64,000 bases of DNA from Parasedimentitalea huanghaiensis. Its GTDB lineage: Bacteria > Pseudomonadota > Alphaproteobacteria > Rhodobacterales > Rhodobacteraceae. The notes beneath the pieces were generated by a model. The model had not been told where the DNA came from. It saw only the letters and a program-made list of their open reading frames with translations, and ran no database searches. Positions 34,884-43,477 of the stretch are shown in pieces. Where the stretch lies: the NCBI RefSeq assembly GCF_009753675.1, contig NZ_WQLV01000007.1, positions 124,001 to 188,000 on the forward strand, written 5' to 3'. A program made the translations under genes and the position numbers. Position 1 is the first letter of the stretch. Every line of letters starts with the position of its first letter.

Positions 34884-36659
34884 ATGAAGACTTTCTTTGC
34901 TTCGATGGCGCTGACGCTGATGGCATTGGCCGCAACTTTGCCGAAAGCGGCAACAGCACAGCAGGTCTCCCCAGACTCGGTCTGGATCCAGGTTGCAGCA
35001 CATGCTTCGCTGACCGAAGCCCAGGGACGCGCTTCAAGTCTGGCAGCACAATTGCCGGACGTCAGTGGCTATGCTCTTGGTGGCGGCTGGTATGGCGTCG
35101 TACTGGGACCTTACAGCCGCGCCGATGCAGAACGCGCGTTGCAGGTTTATCGCCGCGAGGGAAACATCCCACGTGACAGTTTCATTGCCTTTGGCCGCAA
35201 CCTTGGCCAACAATTCTGGCCACAAGGGGCGACCTCAGCCAACGTTGGCGTGACAACACTGCCTGCAACAATTGCCACCGAAACCGCACAGGTAGACACA
35301 TCAACAGCCCAGCCCGTACCAACACCACAGGTTCCTGATGAAACACCTGCACAGGCACGGCGCAGCGAACGCGCACTGACAGCGGATGAACGCAAGGCGC
35401 TTCAGATTGCTCTCAAAGCCGCCGGGTTTTACAACTCCGCTATCGATGGCTCATTTGGTCGAGGCACCCGTGCATCCATGAACGACTGGCAGGCAGCCAA
35501 TGGTTATGAGCTGACAGGCATTCTGACCACACGCCAGCGCCAGGCTCTGCTCGATGAATATAACGCACCGCTGATTTCGGTTGGTATGGCTGAAATGACC
35601 AACGCAAGCGCCGGTATTTCTATGCAAATCCCCGCTCGCGAAGTAGGCTTTTCCCGTTACGAGCCGCCGTTTGCCCATTTTGACGCCAAGGGCGACATTG
35701 GCGCACGCGTCCTGCTGATCTCGCAACCTGGCGACCAACGCACTCTGTTTGGTCTTTATGACATTCTGCAAACGCTTGAGATCGTGCCTCTGGTTGGCCC
35801 GCGTGAACGCGGCAATGACAGCTTCACCATCGAAGGTCGCGGCAATGGTATCGTTTCGTTCACTCAGGCCAGCCTGAAGAATGGAGAGATCAAAGGCTTC
35901 ACTCTGATCTGGCCCGCAGGAGATGAAAACCGCCGGTCCCGCGTGCTCACCGAAATGCAATCCAGCTTTGCCCGCCTTGATGGGGTTCTCGATCCTGCCG
36001 CCGGTGGCGACGCTCAGCAGAGCATCGATCTTTTGGCTGGCCTGCAGATCCGCCAACCCCGCATGTCTCGTTCAGGGTTCTACGTAGATGCTCAAGGGAC
36101 AGTGTTGACCACTTCGGATGTGGTGGCCAATTGCACGCGCCTGACCCTTGACCACGACTACCCTGCTGAGCTGCAGCACAATGATGCCGCCAATGGTCTG
36201 GCTGTGTTGCGTCCAACGACACCACTGGCACCGATGGCTTTGGCAGAGTTCAGCGCCTCCACACCACGCCTGCAATCCGAAGTGGCTGTCTCTGGGTTCT
36301 CCTACGAAGGCCTACTTGGCGCTCCCAGCCTGACCTGGGGAACGCTTGCAGACATCAAAAGCCTGGACGGGAATTCTGGCGTCGCGCGTTTGGAACTGCC
36401 AGCACAGCCCGGCGATGTCGGGGGACCTGTCCTAGATGGGACTGGCGCGGTTCTGGGCATGTTGTTGCCGCAAAAAATTGGCGCACAGCAGTTGCCACAA
36501 GGTGTTAGCTTTGCTGCAAATGCCGAGGCCATCCGCCTGACATTGAGCGAAGCGGGCGTGACCGCCAGCGATCGTGGCGCTGACGCTACCACGTTGTCGA
36601 ATGCCGCGATGAACCGCGTGGTCAATGGTATGACAGTATTGGTCAGCTGCTGGAATTGA
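34884..36659 (+). CDS. periplasmic SPOR / PG-binding protein with a triad-less trypsin-like domain
   Basis: 591 residues. A signal peptide (1-25) is followed by a SPOR-like repeat (about 30-105), a Thr/Pro linker, a PG_binding_1 domain (about 165-228), a mixed region, and a C-terminal trypsin-like serine protease fold (about 385-555). All triad positions appear replaced: LTTSDVV has Asp412 for His, NGLAVLR has Gly438 for Asp, and QPGDVGGPV has Val512 for Ser. Remaining fold signatures (GxVLTT, LAVL, GGPV) are intact, so this is a predicted pseudo-protease that may bind wall glycan and a peptide. AAAGGA precedes the ATG. A strong terminator follows. Confidence 0.82.
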   Translation: MKTFFASMALTLMALAATLPKAATAQQVSPDSVWIQVAAHASLTEAQGRASSLAAQLPDVSGYALGGGWYGVVLGPYSRADAERALQVYRREGNIPRDSFIAFGRNLGQQFWPQGATSANVGVTTLPATIATETAQVDTSTAQPVPTPQVPDETPAQARRSERALTADERKALQIALKAAGFYNSAIDGSFGRGTRASMNDWQAANGYELTGILTTRQRQALLDEYNAPLISVGMAEMTNASAGISMQIPAREVGFSRYEPPFAHFDAKGDIGARVLLISQPGDQRTLFGLYDILQTLEIVPLVGPRERGNDSFTIEGRGNGIVSFTQASLKNGEIKGFTLIWPAGDENRRSRVLTEMQSSFARLDGVLDPAAGGDAQQSIDLLAGLQIRQPRMSRSGFYVDAQGTVLTTSDVVANCTRLTLDHDYPAELQHNDAANGLAVLRPTTPLAPMALAEFSASTPRLQSEVAVSGFSYEGLLGAPSLTWGTLADIKSLDGNSGVARLELPAQPGDVGGPVLDGTGAVLGMLLPQKIGAQQLPQGVSFAANAEAIRLTLSEAGVTASDRGADATTLSNAAMNRVVNGMTVLVSCWN

Positions 36660-36684
36660 TTGACCAATCGCACCACTAAAATTG

Positions 36685-36718
36685 AAAACGCCGATACCCG
36701 GGTATCGGCGTTTTTTTT
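36685..36718 (+). terminator. Rho-independent terminator of the pseudo-protease gene
   Basis: A perfect 26-nt palindrome (AACGCCGATACCC and its complement) is directly followed by eight T residues, 28 bp after the stop. Confidence 0.95.
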
Positions 36719-36780
36719 CATGCTAGGGTCTGTGCGTCTAAGGAAGCTACAGATTAGTCCTTCCCCGTCTGTAGACCTTC

Positions 36781-36804
36781 GTAGGGTGTGTGCTTGCACG
36801 CACC
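36781..36804 (+). repeat. short intergenic hairpin repeat, family 1, copy A
   Basis: GTAGGGTGTGTGCTTGCACG followed by CACC, at the 3' end of the SDR gene. The arms GGTGYGTG and CACGCACC form a hairpin. Near-identical, inverted copy at 51621 and a looser one at 59829. Confidence 0.6.
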
Positions 36805-36811
36805 ATTTCAG

Positions 36812-37453
36812 TCAAAACGCGTGCACACGTCCATCCCAGGTATGAAAACAACCGGTGGTCGCAACGTTCAGGACGTCGAACTCATTCAACAGCCCTTCGG
36901 CCGAATCCTGCACCGAGATATCCCCCTGATCCCCCCCCATATCCGTGCGCACCCAACCCGGATGGTAAATCCCTACGGCGATGCCTTCAGGCTTTAAGTC
37001 CGTCGCCAGATTGCGCCCGATGTTCAGCGCTGCGGCTTTTGACGCGCGATAGGCATAGCTGCCCCCCGGCGCCAGCGCATGGCTGGCCATCTGCGACGAG
37101 ATGATTGCAATCTTAGGCTCAGTTGCAAGCCGCAGGTTGGGCAGCAGGGCCTGAACCGTCAGAAAGACGCCAGTAACATTGGTGGCCAGCGAGGTGGCCC
37201 AGACCTCTGCGGTGTAATCTTCCACCGCCATTCCCTTATCGAGAAAAACCCCCGCATTGCAGATCAGCAAATCCACGGGCTTATCTTTCATCTGAGCAGC
37301 GAGTCGCGCCTGCTGACCCGGATCAGAAACGTTCAGCCGGGTATCGGTGGAGTGATCCCGCGCAGTGCCAGTGACCTCATGCCCGGCAGCCCGAAGCCGC
37401 GCTACCATTTCACGGCCAATGCCGCGGCTGGACCCCGTCACTACAACATGCAT
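36812..37453 (-). CDS. SDR family oxidoreductase
   Basis: 213-residue short-chain dehydrogenase. The nucleotide motif TGSSRGIGREM (7-17), the NAG motif (CNAGVFLD) and the catalytic Ser-Tyr-Lys set (IISSQMAS ... YAYRASKAA) are intact. Small size resembles the C-factor/sniffer-like SDR group. A C8 tract at 36930-36937 lies in the C-terminal third. Substrate unknown; GGAG is about 10 nt before the ATG. Confidence 0.92.
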   Translation of the reverse strand: MHVVVTGSSRGIGREMVARLRAAGHEVTGTARDHSTDTRLNVSDPGQQARLAAQMKDKPVDLLICNAGVFLDKGMAVEDYTAEVWATSLATNVTGVFLTVQALLPNLRLATEPKIAIISSQMASHALAPGGSYAYRASKAAALNIGRNLATDLKPEGIAVGIYHPGWVRTDMGGDQGDISVQDSAEGLLNEFDVLNVATTGCFHTWDGRVHAF

Positions 37454-37482
37454 TTGCCATCTACTCCTAAATATTCAGGTCG

Positions 37483-38019
37483 TCAGTTTGTTTTGCGGTT
37501 GGGCATGAACGGCAGCGGCACAACGGGTATACCCTCGTCGATCAGGGCCTTTGCCTCATCCAGTTTGGCCTCACCGTGAATCGCTCTCCCGGGGGCGTCA
37601 CCCTCGTGCATCGCCCGCGCTTGCGACACAAAATCCTTACCCACATAGTCCGAATTATCTTCAACTTTACGCCGCAGGTCTGCCATAGCCTGCTCCTGCG
37701 CATTGGCGGGAGTGCTGAGCGCCCCCGCCCCCGGCTCTTGCGGCAGGGCCGCTTGCGATGATGGTGCTGCTCCTGCAGCCTGCGCCGTTTCAGCACTGGC
37801 TGCCTTTTCCTGTGTCGGAACTTCAGGTTCCCCGCGTCCAGATACGGCCTTTCGTCCGGGCCGGACCCGAGGCGTCATGATCGCCTTTTCAACCGATCCA
37901 TGTCCACAAACGGCACAGGACACCATCCCCGCCCCCGCCAGCTTGTCAAAAGCTGAGGCGGACTGAAACCAACTGTCGAAGGTATGGCCGTCGGCACATT
38001 TCAGGGCGTATTGTATCAT
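37483..38019 (-). CDS. DUF1178 family protein
   Basis: 178 residues. The N terminus MIQYALKCADGHTFDSWF and a Cys-x2-Cys pair (SCAVCGHG) form the zinc-ribbon-like part of DUF1178; the middle is Ala/Gln-rich and disordered; the C terminus (DYVGKDFVSQARAMHEGDAPGRAIHGEA) is the other conserved block. Function unknown. GAGAA lies upstream of the ATG. Confidence 0.92.
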   Translation of the reverse strand: MIQYALKCADGHTFDSWFQSASAFDKLAGAGMVSCAVCGHGSVEKAIMTPRVRPGRKAVSGRGEPEVPTQEKAASAETAQAAGAAPSSQAALPQEPGAGALSTPANAQEQAMADLRRKVEDNSDYVGKDFVSQARAMHEGDAPGRAIHGEAKLDEAKALIDEGIPVVPLPFMPNRKTN

Positions 38020-38069
38020 GAATTATTCTCACGTTGCGCAGCCTGAATAAAGCTCAGACTTAGGCAAGA

Positions 38070-38552
38070 TCAAGGGCAATGCGTCGATCCGCGCAAGACA
38101 TCAGGACGAAACCCCGACAAAATGCGCGCCAGCTCCGGTTCCTGCACCTTTCTGGCGGCGCGGGCGGGTGAAAACCACTTTCGTACTCTCTGGCCTTGCT
38201 CGGGGAATTCTACTGCCAATTCGGAGACCTTCACTGGATAGACCGCAACCATGATGGGTTGCGATACACGGCGGCTGCGCCATTTCTGATAGGAATACAG
38301 CCCCAGGCATTCACTTGCTGCTGTACCATGCACACCGGCTTCTTCCCAGGCTTCCTGCGCCGCTGATCCGGCAGGCGTGCAGCCATTGATTGGCCACCCT
38401 TTTGGAAGAACCCAGCGCCCAGTGCCGCGCGAGGTCACCAACAGGATTTTTGGATTCCCCTTCTTGCTGATGCGGTAGCACAGGGCAGCAAACTGATTGA
38501 GCACCGCACCTTCATTTGGCACCTTGGCAGCAATCGACATTTGAGTGATCAT
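38070..38552 (-). CDS. NUDIX hydrolase
   Basis: 160 residues. The NUDIX region reads RWVLPKGWPINGCTPAGSAAQEAWEEAGV; the terminal QEAWEEAGV keeps the metal-binding glutamates, while the usual first Glu is not conserved and Arg is Gln. This KGWP type resembles the diphosphoinositol/diadenosine-polyphosphate-like subgroup. ATG 38552 is preceded by GAGGATTG; an upstream start would add 18 residues. Confidence 0.9.
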   Translation of the reverse strand: MITQMSIAAKVPNEGAVLNQFAALCYRISKKGNPKILLVTSRGTGRWVLPKGWPINGCTPAGSAAQEAWEEAGVHGTAASECLGLYSYQKWRSRRVSQPIMVAVYPVKVSELAVEFPEQGQRVRKWFSPARAARKVQEPELARILSGFRPDVLRGSTHCP

Positions 38553-38678
38553 CGGTTCAATCCTCAGAATTGCCAACAGGCTACACCGACACGACAGCCA
38601 ACTCACGTAAATTATTTATGACAACCAGCTCAGTAACCAACCAGCGCAGGATCGCTTCATCGACCAAAGGTAGCAGCT

Positions 38679-39455
38679 TCACCCTTTGGAGACTGCAGGT
38701 TGCAATCGCAGTTGTAGCTGATGAACCATATCCTCGTGTGGGACATCCGCATCAATCGCCAGACGACGCAGCCCAAAATGCACCTGAGCCATCTGCTGGT
38801 AATATCCGGAAAACACATAGTTGGTGGTCGCCCCAGCAACCGCACCTAAAACAGGAACAGCCTGTGCCGCCAGTTTTTGCCCCATGACCACACCCAGCTT
38901 GGGTGCAACCTGAGCAATCAGTTTTTGCAGCGCCCCGCCTGACAGACTTAGGCGCAGCGAGAGAAACCCCAGATCTGCCCCATCATCATGGGCCAATGGG
39001 CCTGCTGCGGCAAACACCCGAATACAGTCGAAGGTGACACTTTCGGCCTCGGGATCAAACCCATGTTCGGCGGCGACACCTTGAATAGTGCGCAACAGGA
39101 ACGCCGTCGTCGCGGGAAGTTCAACCAGCGCCCCCGGCAATCCACCAACACCTCCGGCAGCGCCCATGGCTGCGCTCATCATTCGGTTGGCCTGTGGGCT
39201 CTGATCCGGCACGGCACGGCGCGAGCGGGTGGCAGCGCCCATGGCCAGTCGTAAGGCCTGTTCAGTTGCACTTCCAAGACCCGAGCGAACAGAGTCGGGC
39301 AATCGATCCAGCAGGTTTTCTGCCTTACCACCAACCATGTTCAACAATTGCAGCCCAGTTCCAGCCGCATTGCGGTACCGCTCAGCCAAGGCATCCAGCT
39401 CCGCTTCGGTCTGCTGTGGGCTCAATCTCTGCACCGGGGATAAAATCTCTGTCAA
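38679..39455 (-). CDS. EcsC family protein
   Basis: 258 residues, with the EcsC pattern: hydrophobic Gly/Ala-rich core (MMSAAMGAAGGVGGLPGALVELPATTAFLLRTIQ), LAAQAVPVLGAVAGATTNYVFSGYY and the C-terminal histidine-containing tail. EcsC proteins are membrane-associated and poorly understood. Initiation is at TTG, supported by AGGAGG about 5 nt upstream and the absence of a better ATG. Non-catalytic-looking. Confidence 0.9.
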   Translation of the reverse strand: MTEILSPVQRLSPQQTEAELDALAERYRNAAGTGLQLLNMVGGKAENLLDRLPDSVRSGLGSATEQALRLAMGAATRSRRAVPDQSPQANRMMSAAMGAAGGVGGLPGALVELPATTAFLLRTIQGVAAEHGFDPEAESVTFDCIRVFAAAGPLAHDDGADLGFLSLRLSLSGGALQKLIAQVAPKLGVVMGQKLAAQAVPVLGAVAGATTNYVFSGYYQQMAQVHFGLRRLAIDADVPHEDMVHQLQLRLQPAVSKG

Positions 39456-39501
39456 AACCGCCTCCTCTATCCCATAGACATTGGTCAGCCTGCCCCGGTT
39501 T

Positions 39502-39990
39502 TCAACCCTTCCAGCGGCTCACCTCACCCTGAACCCCATCCCAGGCACCGTCCTGTAGCGCAAAGCCCAGCACCCGGTCCGGGTTGGTGGGGGGGGGCAT
39601 TTCTACCCCGCTCAGGCGTTCAAAACCAAATCGCCGGTAATAAGGCGCATCGCCTACAAGCAGCACACGTGCCCAACCGCTGCTCTCAGCTTTAGCCAGA
39701 GAATCGCGGATCAACGAGCCGCCCAGCCCCTCGCCCTGATGGGTCGGGTGAACAGCAACAGGGCCCAGCAACAGGGCATCCGCAGATCCGATGTGCACCG
39801 GCCAAAATCGAATTGCACCCGCCAGAATGCCCAGTTCATCACGCGCAACCTGACTTAACCCCAGCACCGGGGGAATATCATCACGCAACCGGTAAGACGA
39901 CAACGCCTCACGCCCGGGCGCAAAGCACAGGTCATACAACGCCTCGACCTCCCAACGGTCCTGCGGCTGTTCCGCTATCAGCTCGATCAC
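39502..39990 (-). CDS. GNAT family N-acetyltransferase (YhbS-like)
   Basis: 162 residues. The acetyl-CoA loop is VHPTHQGEGLGGSLIRDSL; the C-terminal YYRRFGFERL motif fits YhbS-type acetyltransferases. GTG start at 39990 with GGGAGG upstream. A G9 run (39589-39597) encodes three prolines near residue 133 and is a slippage-prone tract. Acceptor unknown. Confidence 0.9.
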   Translation of the reverse strand: MIELIAEQPQDRWEVEALYDLCFAPGREALSSYRLRDDIPPVLGLSQVARDELGILAGAIRFWPVHIGSADALLLGPVAVHPTHQGEGLGGSLIRDSLAKAESSGWARVLLVGDAPYYRRFGFERLSGVEMPPPTNPDRVLGFALQDGAWDGVQGEVSRWKG

Positions 39991-40068
39991 GGCGCATGGC
40001 CTCCCAAACTCAGACTGGCAATCGCCCTAACACGGGTCTAAGCCTTGGGCAAACATTTGGAGACACGC

Positions 40069-40677
40069 ATGTTCTATCGCCCCGAAGACGGCCACGGCCT
40101 GCCACACAACCCATTCAACGCCATCATCACCCCACGCCCCATTGGCTGGATCTCTACCCGGTCGGCCGAGGGCGTGAATAACCTCGCCCCCTATTCCTTT
40201 TTCAACGCGGTCGCCTATGAACCGCCACAGGTGATGTTTGCCTCAACCGGGTCCAAGCCGGACCAGAATGGAACCAAGGACAGTGTGGCCAATATCATCG
40301 AGACCGGCGTGTTCTGCGTCAATATTGTGGAATATGCGATGCGCGATGCGATGAACGCATCCTCGGCTGCCCTGCCCCGGGAAGCGGATGAATTCACCCA
40401 TGCAGATCTGGCAATGCAAGACTGCACCACCATCCCCTGCGCCCGCGTCGCCGCAGCTCCGGCCGCGCTGGAATGCAAACTGACCAACGTTGTCACTCTG
40501 CCCGGCGAAGCCAACCGCGTGGTCTTTGGCGAGGTCCTCGGTGTTCATATGCGCGATGACTGTCTGGTGGACGGCACCTTTGACGTCACCCGTTTTGTTC
40601 CATTGGCGCGTATGGGCTACCGTGACTACTCAGCCGTCCGCGAGGTGTTCAGCCTAACCCGCCCCGATGACACCTAA
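40069..40677 (+). CDS. flavin reductase family protein (FMN-binding split barrel)
   Basis: 202 residues; the split-barrel pattern FNAIITPRPIGWISTRSAEG, NLAPYSFFNAVAYEPPQVMFAS and KDSVANIIETGVFCVNIV identifies a flavin reductase-like domain that binds FMN. It may supply reduced flavin or act as an oxidoreductase; no partner monooxygenase adjoins it. GGAG precedes ATG 40069. Confidence 0.92.
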   Translation: MFYRPEDGHGLPHNPFNAIITPRPIGWISTRSAEGVNNLAPYSFFNAVAYEPPQVMFASTGSKPDQNGTKDSVANIIETGVFCVNIVEYAMRDAMNASSAALPREADEFTHADLAMQDCTTIPCARVAAAPAALECKLTNVVTLPGEANRVVFGEVLGVHMRDDCLVDGTFDVTRFVPLARMGYRDYSAVREVFSLTRPDDT

Positions 40678-40686
40678 GGGTAAAAC

Positions 40687-41079
40687 CTATTCCCCACGGA
40701 GCACGATATTCGGCTCGTCCAGGCAAAACCCCAGAACAACCGTCAGCGATGTGGGGAATGCTGGGCCGTCAAACACAACCTGAGCCCGCCCCCACTGGCT
40801 GCTTGCGGGTGCGTTGCCGTGTGACATGAACGCGGTGCACGCGCCAGCGCCTTGACCGATCCAATATGCATCGTGGCTGCTGCGATTAGAGTAGTTCCCA
40901 GCCAAGCCCGGAATGATCAGTTTGGCTGGATAGGCATCCACATTGGTAAAGGAAAAAATGGCAGCACCGCCCTCTTCTGCCTCATAGACGATTTGGCCCA
41001 TGTCACTTTCCCAGACTTCGTCAGCCAATACCGGCGCAGACAAAAGGGAGAAGATGGCGGCGAAATGTAATGCATTCAT
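40687..41079 (-). CDS. secreted protein of unknown function
   Basis: 130 residues with a signal peptide (cleavage after ...APVLA, about 19). The mature part has two cysteines (GACTAF, GFCLDE) and a beta-rich appearance; no family recognised. AGGAG precedes the ATG. It is the last gene with ordinary composition before the AT-rich islet. Confidence 0.75.
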   Translation of the reverse strand: MNALHFAAIFSLLSAPVLADEVWESDMGQIVYEAEEGGAAIFSFTNVDAYPAKLIIPGLAGNYSNRSSHDAYWIGQGAGACTAFMSHGNAPASSQWGRAQVVFDGPAFPTSLTVVLGFCLDEPNIVLRGE

Positions 41080-41342
41080 GGGAAACTCCTGTTCAGATCA
41101 ATGCGGAAAGGGTGTCACAATTTTGGCATTGAGGATAGTTGCCAAATTGGATTGGTGCGGCGGCAAGTCAACAACGGACGTTAGCAATGGCAGGTAGACA
41201 GAGAAGCCTGCCGCTAACTACGTTTTGGTGGAAGTCCACTTTGCGTCTGTCGTAAACGGTTGCATTGACCGGTACTGAAATTGATGTACAGCTCTCATGC
41301 CAGCTTGGTAGTCTCCTGCTAGCTAAAAGGGACCAATCAAAT

Positions 41343-42041
41343 ATGGGAACATGAGGTTACAAGGTCGGAGAGGATGACGCTTTCTGCGACGTCTACAATT
41401 TCTATTTTGACATCTATAACCAAGGAGCTTCCCCAGAAGAGGCAAGCGACCGAGTGCTGGACGAAATGTCAGACTATTTTTCTGACTTTGAGGACCGATA
41501 TGAAGCTTTTCTAGCTCTCGCTTTTGCCCAGTGGGAAACACAACATAAAGACATTAGGGTTTTTGAAGAGACTGAGAGATTTATCACAACGGGAGAAAGT
41601 TTAGGGATCTGGTCTGACAGAGGCGGTGATGAAACGCTGATAAAGAGACGTCGTAGTGCGTTGCACTCATTTTTGCGCAAACTCAGTAAACCAAGACGCT
41701 CGAAGAAAAGACGTGTTCATAAGGTTCCTGAGTTCAAGGAGACCATTCTGGTTGACTTGCTTGCTCCAGACAATCGCAAGGCTCTAAAAATTCAAGAGAA
41801 CTACTTAGATGGAGAATTTCTTCACACCTCCGCAACAGTCATGTGGGGAGAAGGAGGGGGGAGTATTTTTCACAGTGACCGTTCTGGTCTAATGATCATC
41901 GGTGAGTGGTTGGGCCCTCAAAACCTGCGAGTGTGTTTTCTAAACGCAATTCGGGATGATTTGATATTCGGCATGGGAAATCCAAACGAAGCCTTTTTCT
42001 GCGGAGATAGCGTGACACTTGCCTATGAATTTTCGGACTGA
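41343..42041 (+). pseudogene. DUF4259-like gene interrupted by TGA at codon 4
   Basis: ATG 41343 has AAGGGA about 9 nt upstream and opens M-G-T, then TGA, then G-Y-K-V-G-E-D-D-A-F; the frame then runs uninterrupted to 42041. Proteins of the DUF4259 type begin MGTWG, and TGA differs from Trp TGG by one base. Downstream signatures (DVYNFYFDIYNQGASPEEAS, FLALAFAQWETQ) also fit. Without the upstream codons, only a GTG at 41454 gives a 195-residue product without an obvious ribosome binding site. So it is probably a nonsense-mutated gene, or a sequencing error. The C-terminal half (residues about 120-232) is a separate unrecognised domain. Base composition is AT-rich. Confidence 0.7.
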
Positions 42042-42062
42042 CTACACCTATTCCTGAGGGCT

Positions 42063-42185
42063 ATGTATTCACCGGACTTCCCGTTCACAGAAGGGCGGGC
42101 GAATAGAGCTGAATTTGTATCGACTTACTTGGAAAGTGAGAGTTTCGAAAATCGCATGAGGGATCGAACTGCAAGACAGAATTGA
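42063..42185 (+). CDS. possible 40-residue small protein
   Basis: ATG to TGA frame between two islet genes. No ribosome binding site of note, no family. Could be a chance frame in non-coding DNA; listed so the gap is described. Confidence 0.12.
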   Translation: MYSPDFPFTEGRANRAEFVSTYLESESFENRMRDRTARQN

Positions 42186-42227
42186 ACACAAACCTTAGAA
42201 AAAGTATGAGGATAGGACAGTCCTAAA

Positions 42228-42470
42228 ATGAAGAAAAATGGGATTACAAACCTGCTAAAGGGGTTCTGGGTGTTCGGCGACCCCGTCTTGCAAATTCTCT
42301 GCTGTATGTTTCCGTTGATGATTGTCTGGAGAAACTACTTTCCGGAGAGTTATTACGGAACGCGGTTTACTATGTTGGGTGAGCTATCAATATTTGTTCT
42401 AATGCCTTTCGGTTTTGTTGCGTGTGTTTATGAGTTTTGGAAGCAGAAAAAAGCTTGTGGTAAGAAGTGA
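42228..42470 (+). CDS. small membrane protein of unknown function in the AT-rich islet
   Basis: 80 residues, two hydrophobic segments (about 18-36 and 48-67) and a very basic C terminus (FWKQKKACGKK). AGGA is upstream of the ATG. No family recognised. AT-rich codon use differs from flanking genes, pointing to acquired DNA. Confidence 0.55.
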   Translation: MKKNGITNLLKGFWVFGDPVLQILCCMFPLMIVWRNYFPESYYGTRFTMLGELSIFVLMPFGFVACVYEFWKQKKACGKK

Positions 42471-42724
42471 GAAGCTGTGTAGACTTCGAGCTCGTTTAAA
42501 ACCAGTGTGACTAGATATTTTACCAGACATTCTCCAAACAGATAACCAGAAGGCAATGTCTCACGTCGGGCAGCGTCTTCTTCAACCTGGATCATACAAT
42601 TGTTGATGGCGGGGCAGCTCAGAATTCGGCAAATGGACGAGTGACTGTACACAAATTGGAGGGCATGATGGACCAGCACCTGTAACACACGAAAATCCCC
42701 ACATTTTCCAATACAGGAGGCTTC
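42471..42724. other. non-coding right edge of the islet
   Basis: No supported gene; minus-strand frames here lack coding character. It ends in AGGAGG of the acetyltransferase gene. Confidence 0.4.
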
Positions 42725-43363
42725 ATGCCTTACGCCCTGCCCGACGCAACCTGCGTCCACCCCATCACCCTGCCCGATGGTCAACCCCACCTTGGCACCG
42801 TTTTTCTGCGCAATGTCGTGGATCACCCAAAGTTCAAGGTTGGCGATTTCACCTATGCCTCAGACTTTGATCCCCCCTCACAAGATGGCTGGGCCAACCA
42901 TCTCGCGCCTTACCTGTTCCCAATGTCGAAGGAAACGCTGCGGATCGGGCGGTACTGTCAGATCGCCCATGGTGTCCGCTTCATCACCTCCAGTGCCAAT
43001 CACGCCATGGAGGGGTTGACCTGCTATCCCTTCCCGGTGTTCGACCCAGAACAGATGATCGGTTTTCAACCTGACACCCGCGATACGGTGATCGGCCACG
43101 ATGTCTGGATCGGCTACGGCGCCATGATCCTGCCCGGCACCCATATTGGCAATGGTGCCATTATCGGTGCTGGCACCGTGGTTCGCGGCACCATCCCGCC
43201 CTACGCGGTGGTCACTGGCAATCCCGGCACTGTGATCAAATACCGCTTCGACCAGAATAAAATCAATCAGCTGCAAGACCTGCAATGGTGGGACTGGCCA
43301 GCTGAGCGCGTCGCCGCTGCTCAAAACGCCCTCCTGACCGGAGACCTGAAAGCCCTGAGGTAA
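42725..43363 (+). CDS. CatB-type xenobiotic O-acetyltransferase (hexapeptide repeat)
   Basis: 212 residues. The left-handed beta-helix repeats (TVIGHDVWIGYGAMILPGTHIGNGAIIGAGTVVRG) and the conserved SANHAMEG with the catalytic His fit the CatB/Vat family of acetyl-CoA O-acetyltransferases; the C-terminal YRFDQNKINQLQDLQWWDWP is also typical. AGGAGG precedes the ATG. A role in antibiotic acetylation is possible, but chromosomal homologues often have unknown substrates. Confidence 0.92.
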   Translation: MPYALPDATCVHPITLPDGQPHLGTVFLRNVVDHPKFKVGDFTYASDFDPPSQDGWANHLAPYLFPMSKETLRIGRYCQIAHGVRFITSSANHAMEGLTCYPFPVFDPEQMIGFQPDTRDTVIGHDVWIGYGAMILPGTHIGNGAIIGAGTVVRGTIPPYAVVTGNPGTVIKYRFDQNKINQLQDLQWWDWPAERVAAAQNALLTGDLKALR

Positions 43364-43422
43364 GATCGCTGTTTCGGAGCCGCCTTCGCCTGAAACCGCT
43401 GCGCCAGCTCAGCTGCGCCGGG

Positions 43423-43477
43423 CCAAGTGAAATCCCCGAGGCCCCCCGCCCGGCGGGGAGACGGTTATTTCACTTGG
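43423..43477. repeat. nested inverted repeat (CCAAGTGAAAT ... ATTTCACTTGG)
   Basis: Outer arms CCAAGTGAAAT and ATTTCACTTGG are exact complements; inside lies CCCCGCC-C-GGCGGGG. It could be a long stem in RNA, a protein dyad, or a remnant of a small mobile repeat. Confidence 0.6.

Noticed and set aside
41080-42720. Intact toxin-immunity or defence system
   Set aside because: No toxin, nuclease or transposase motif found; only a broken gene and unknown small proteins.
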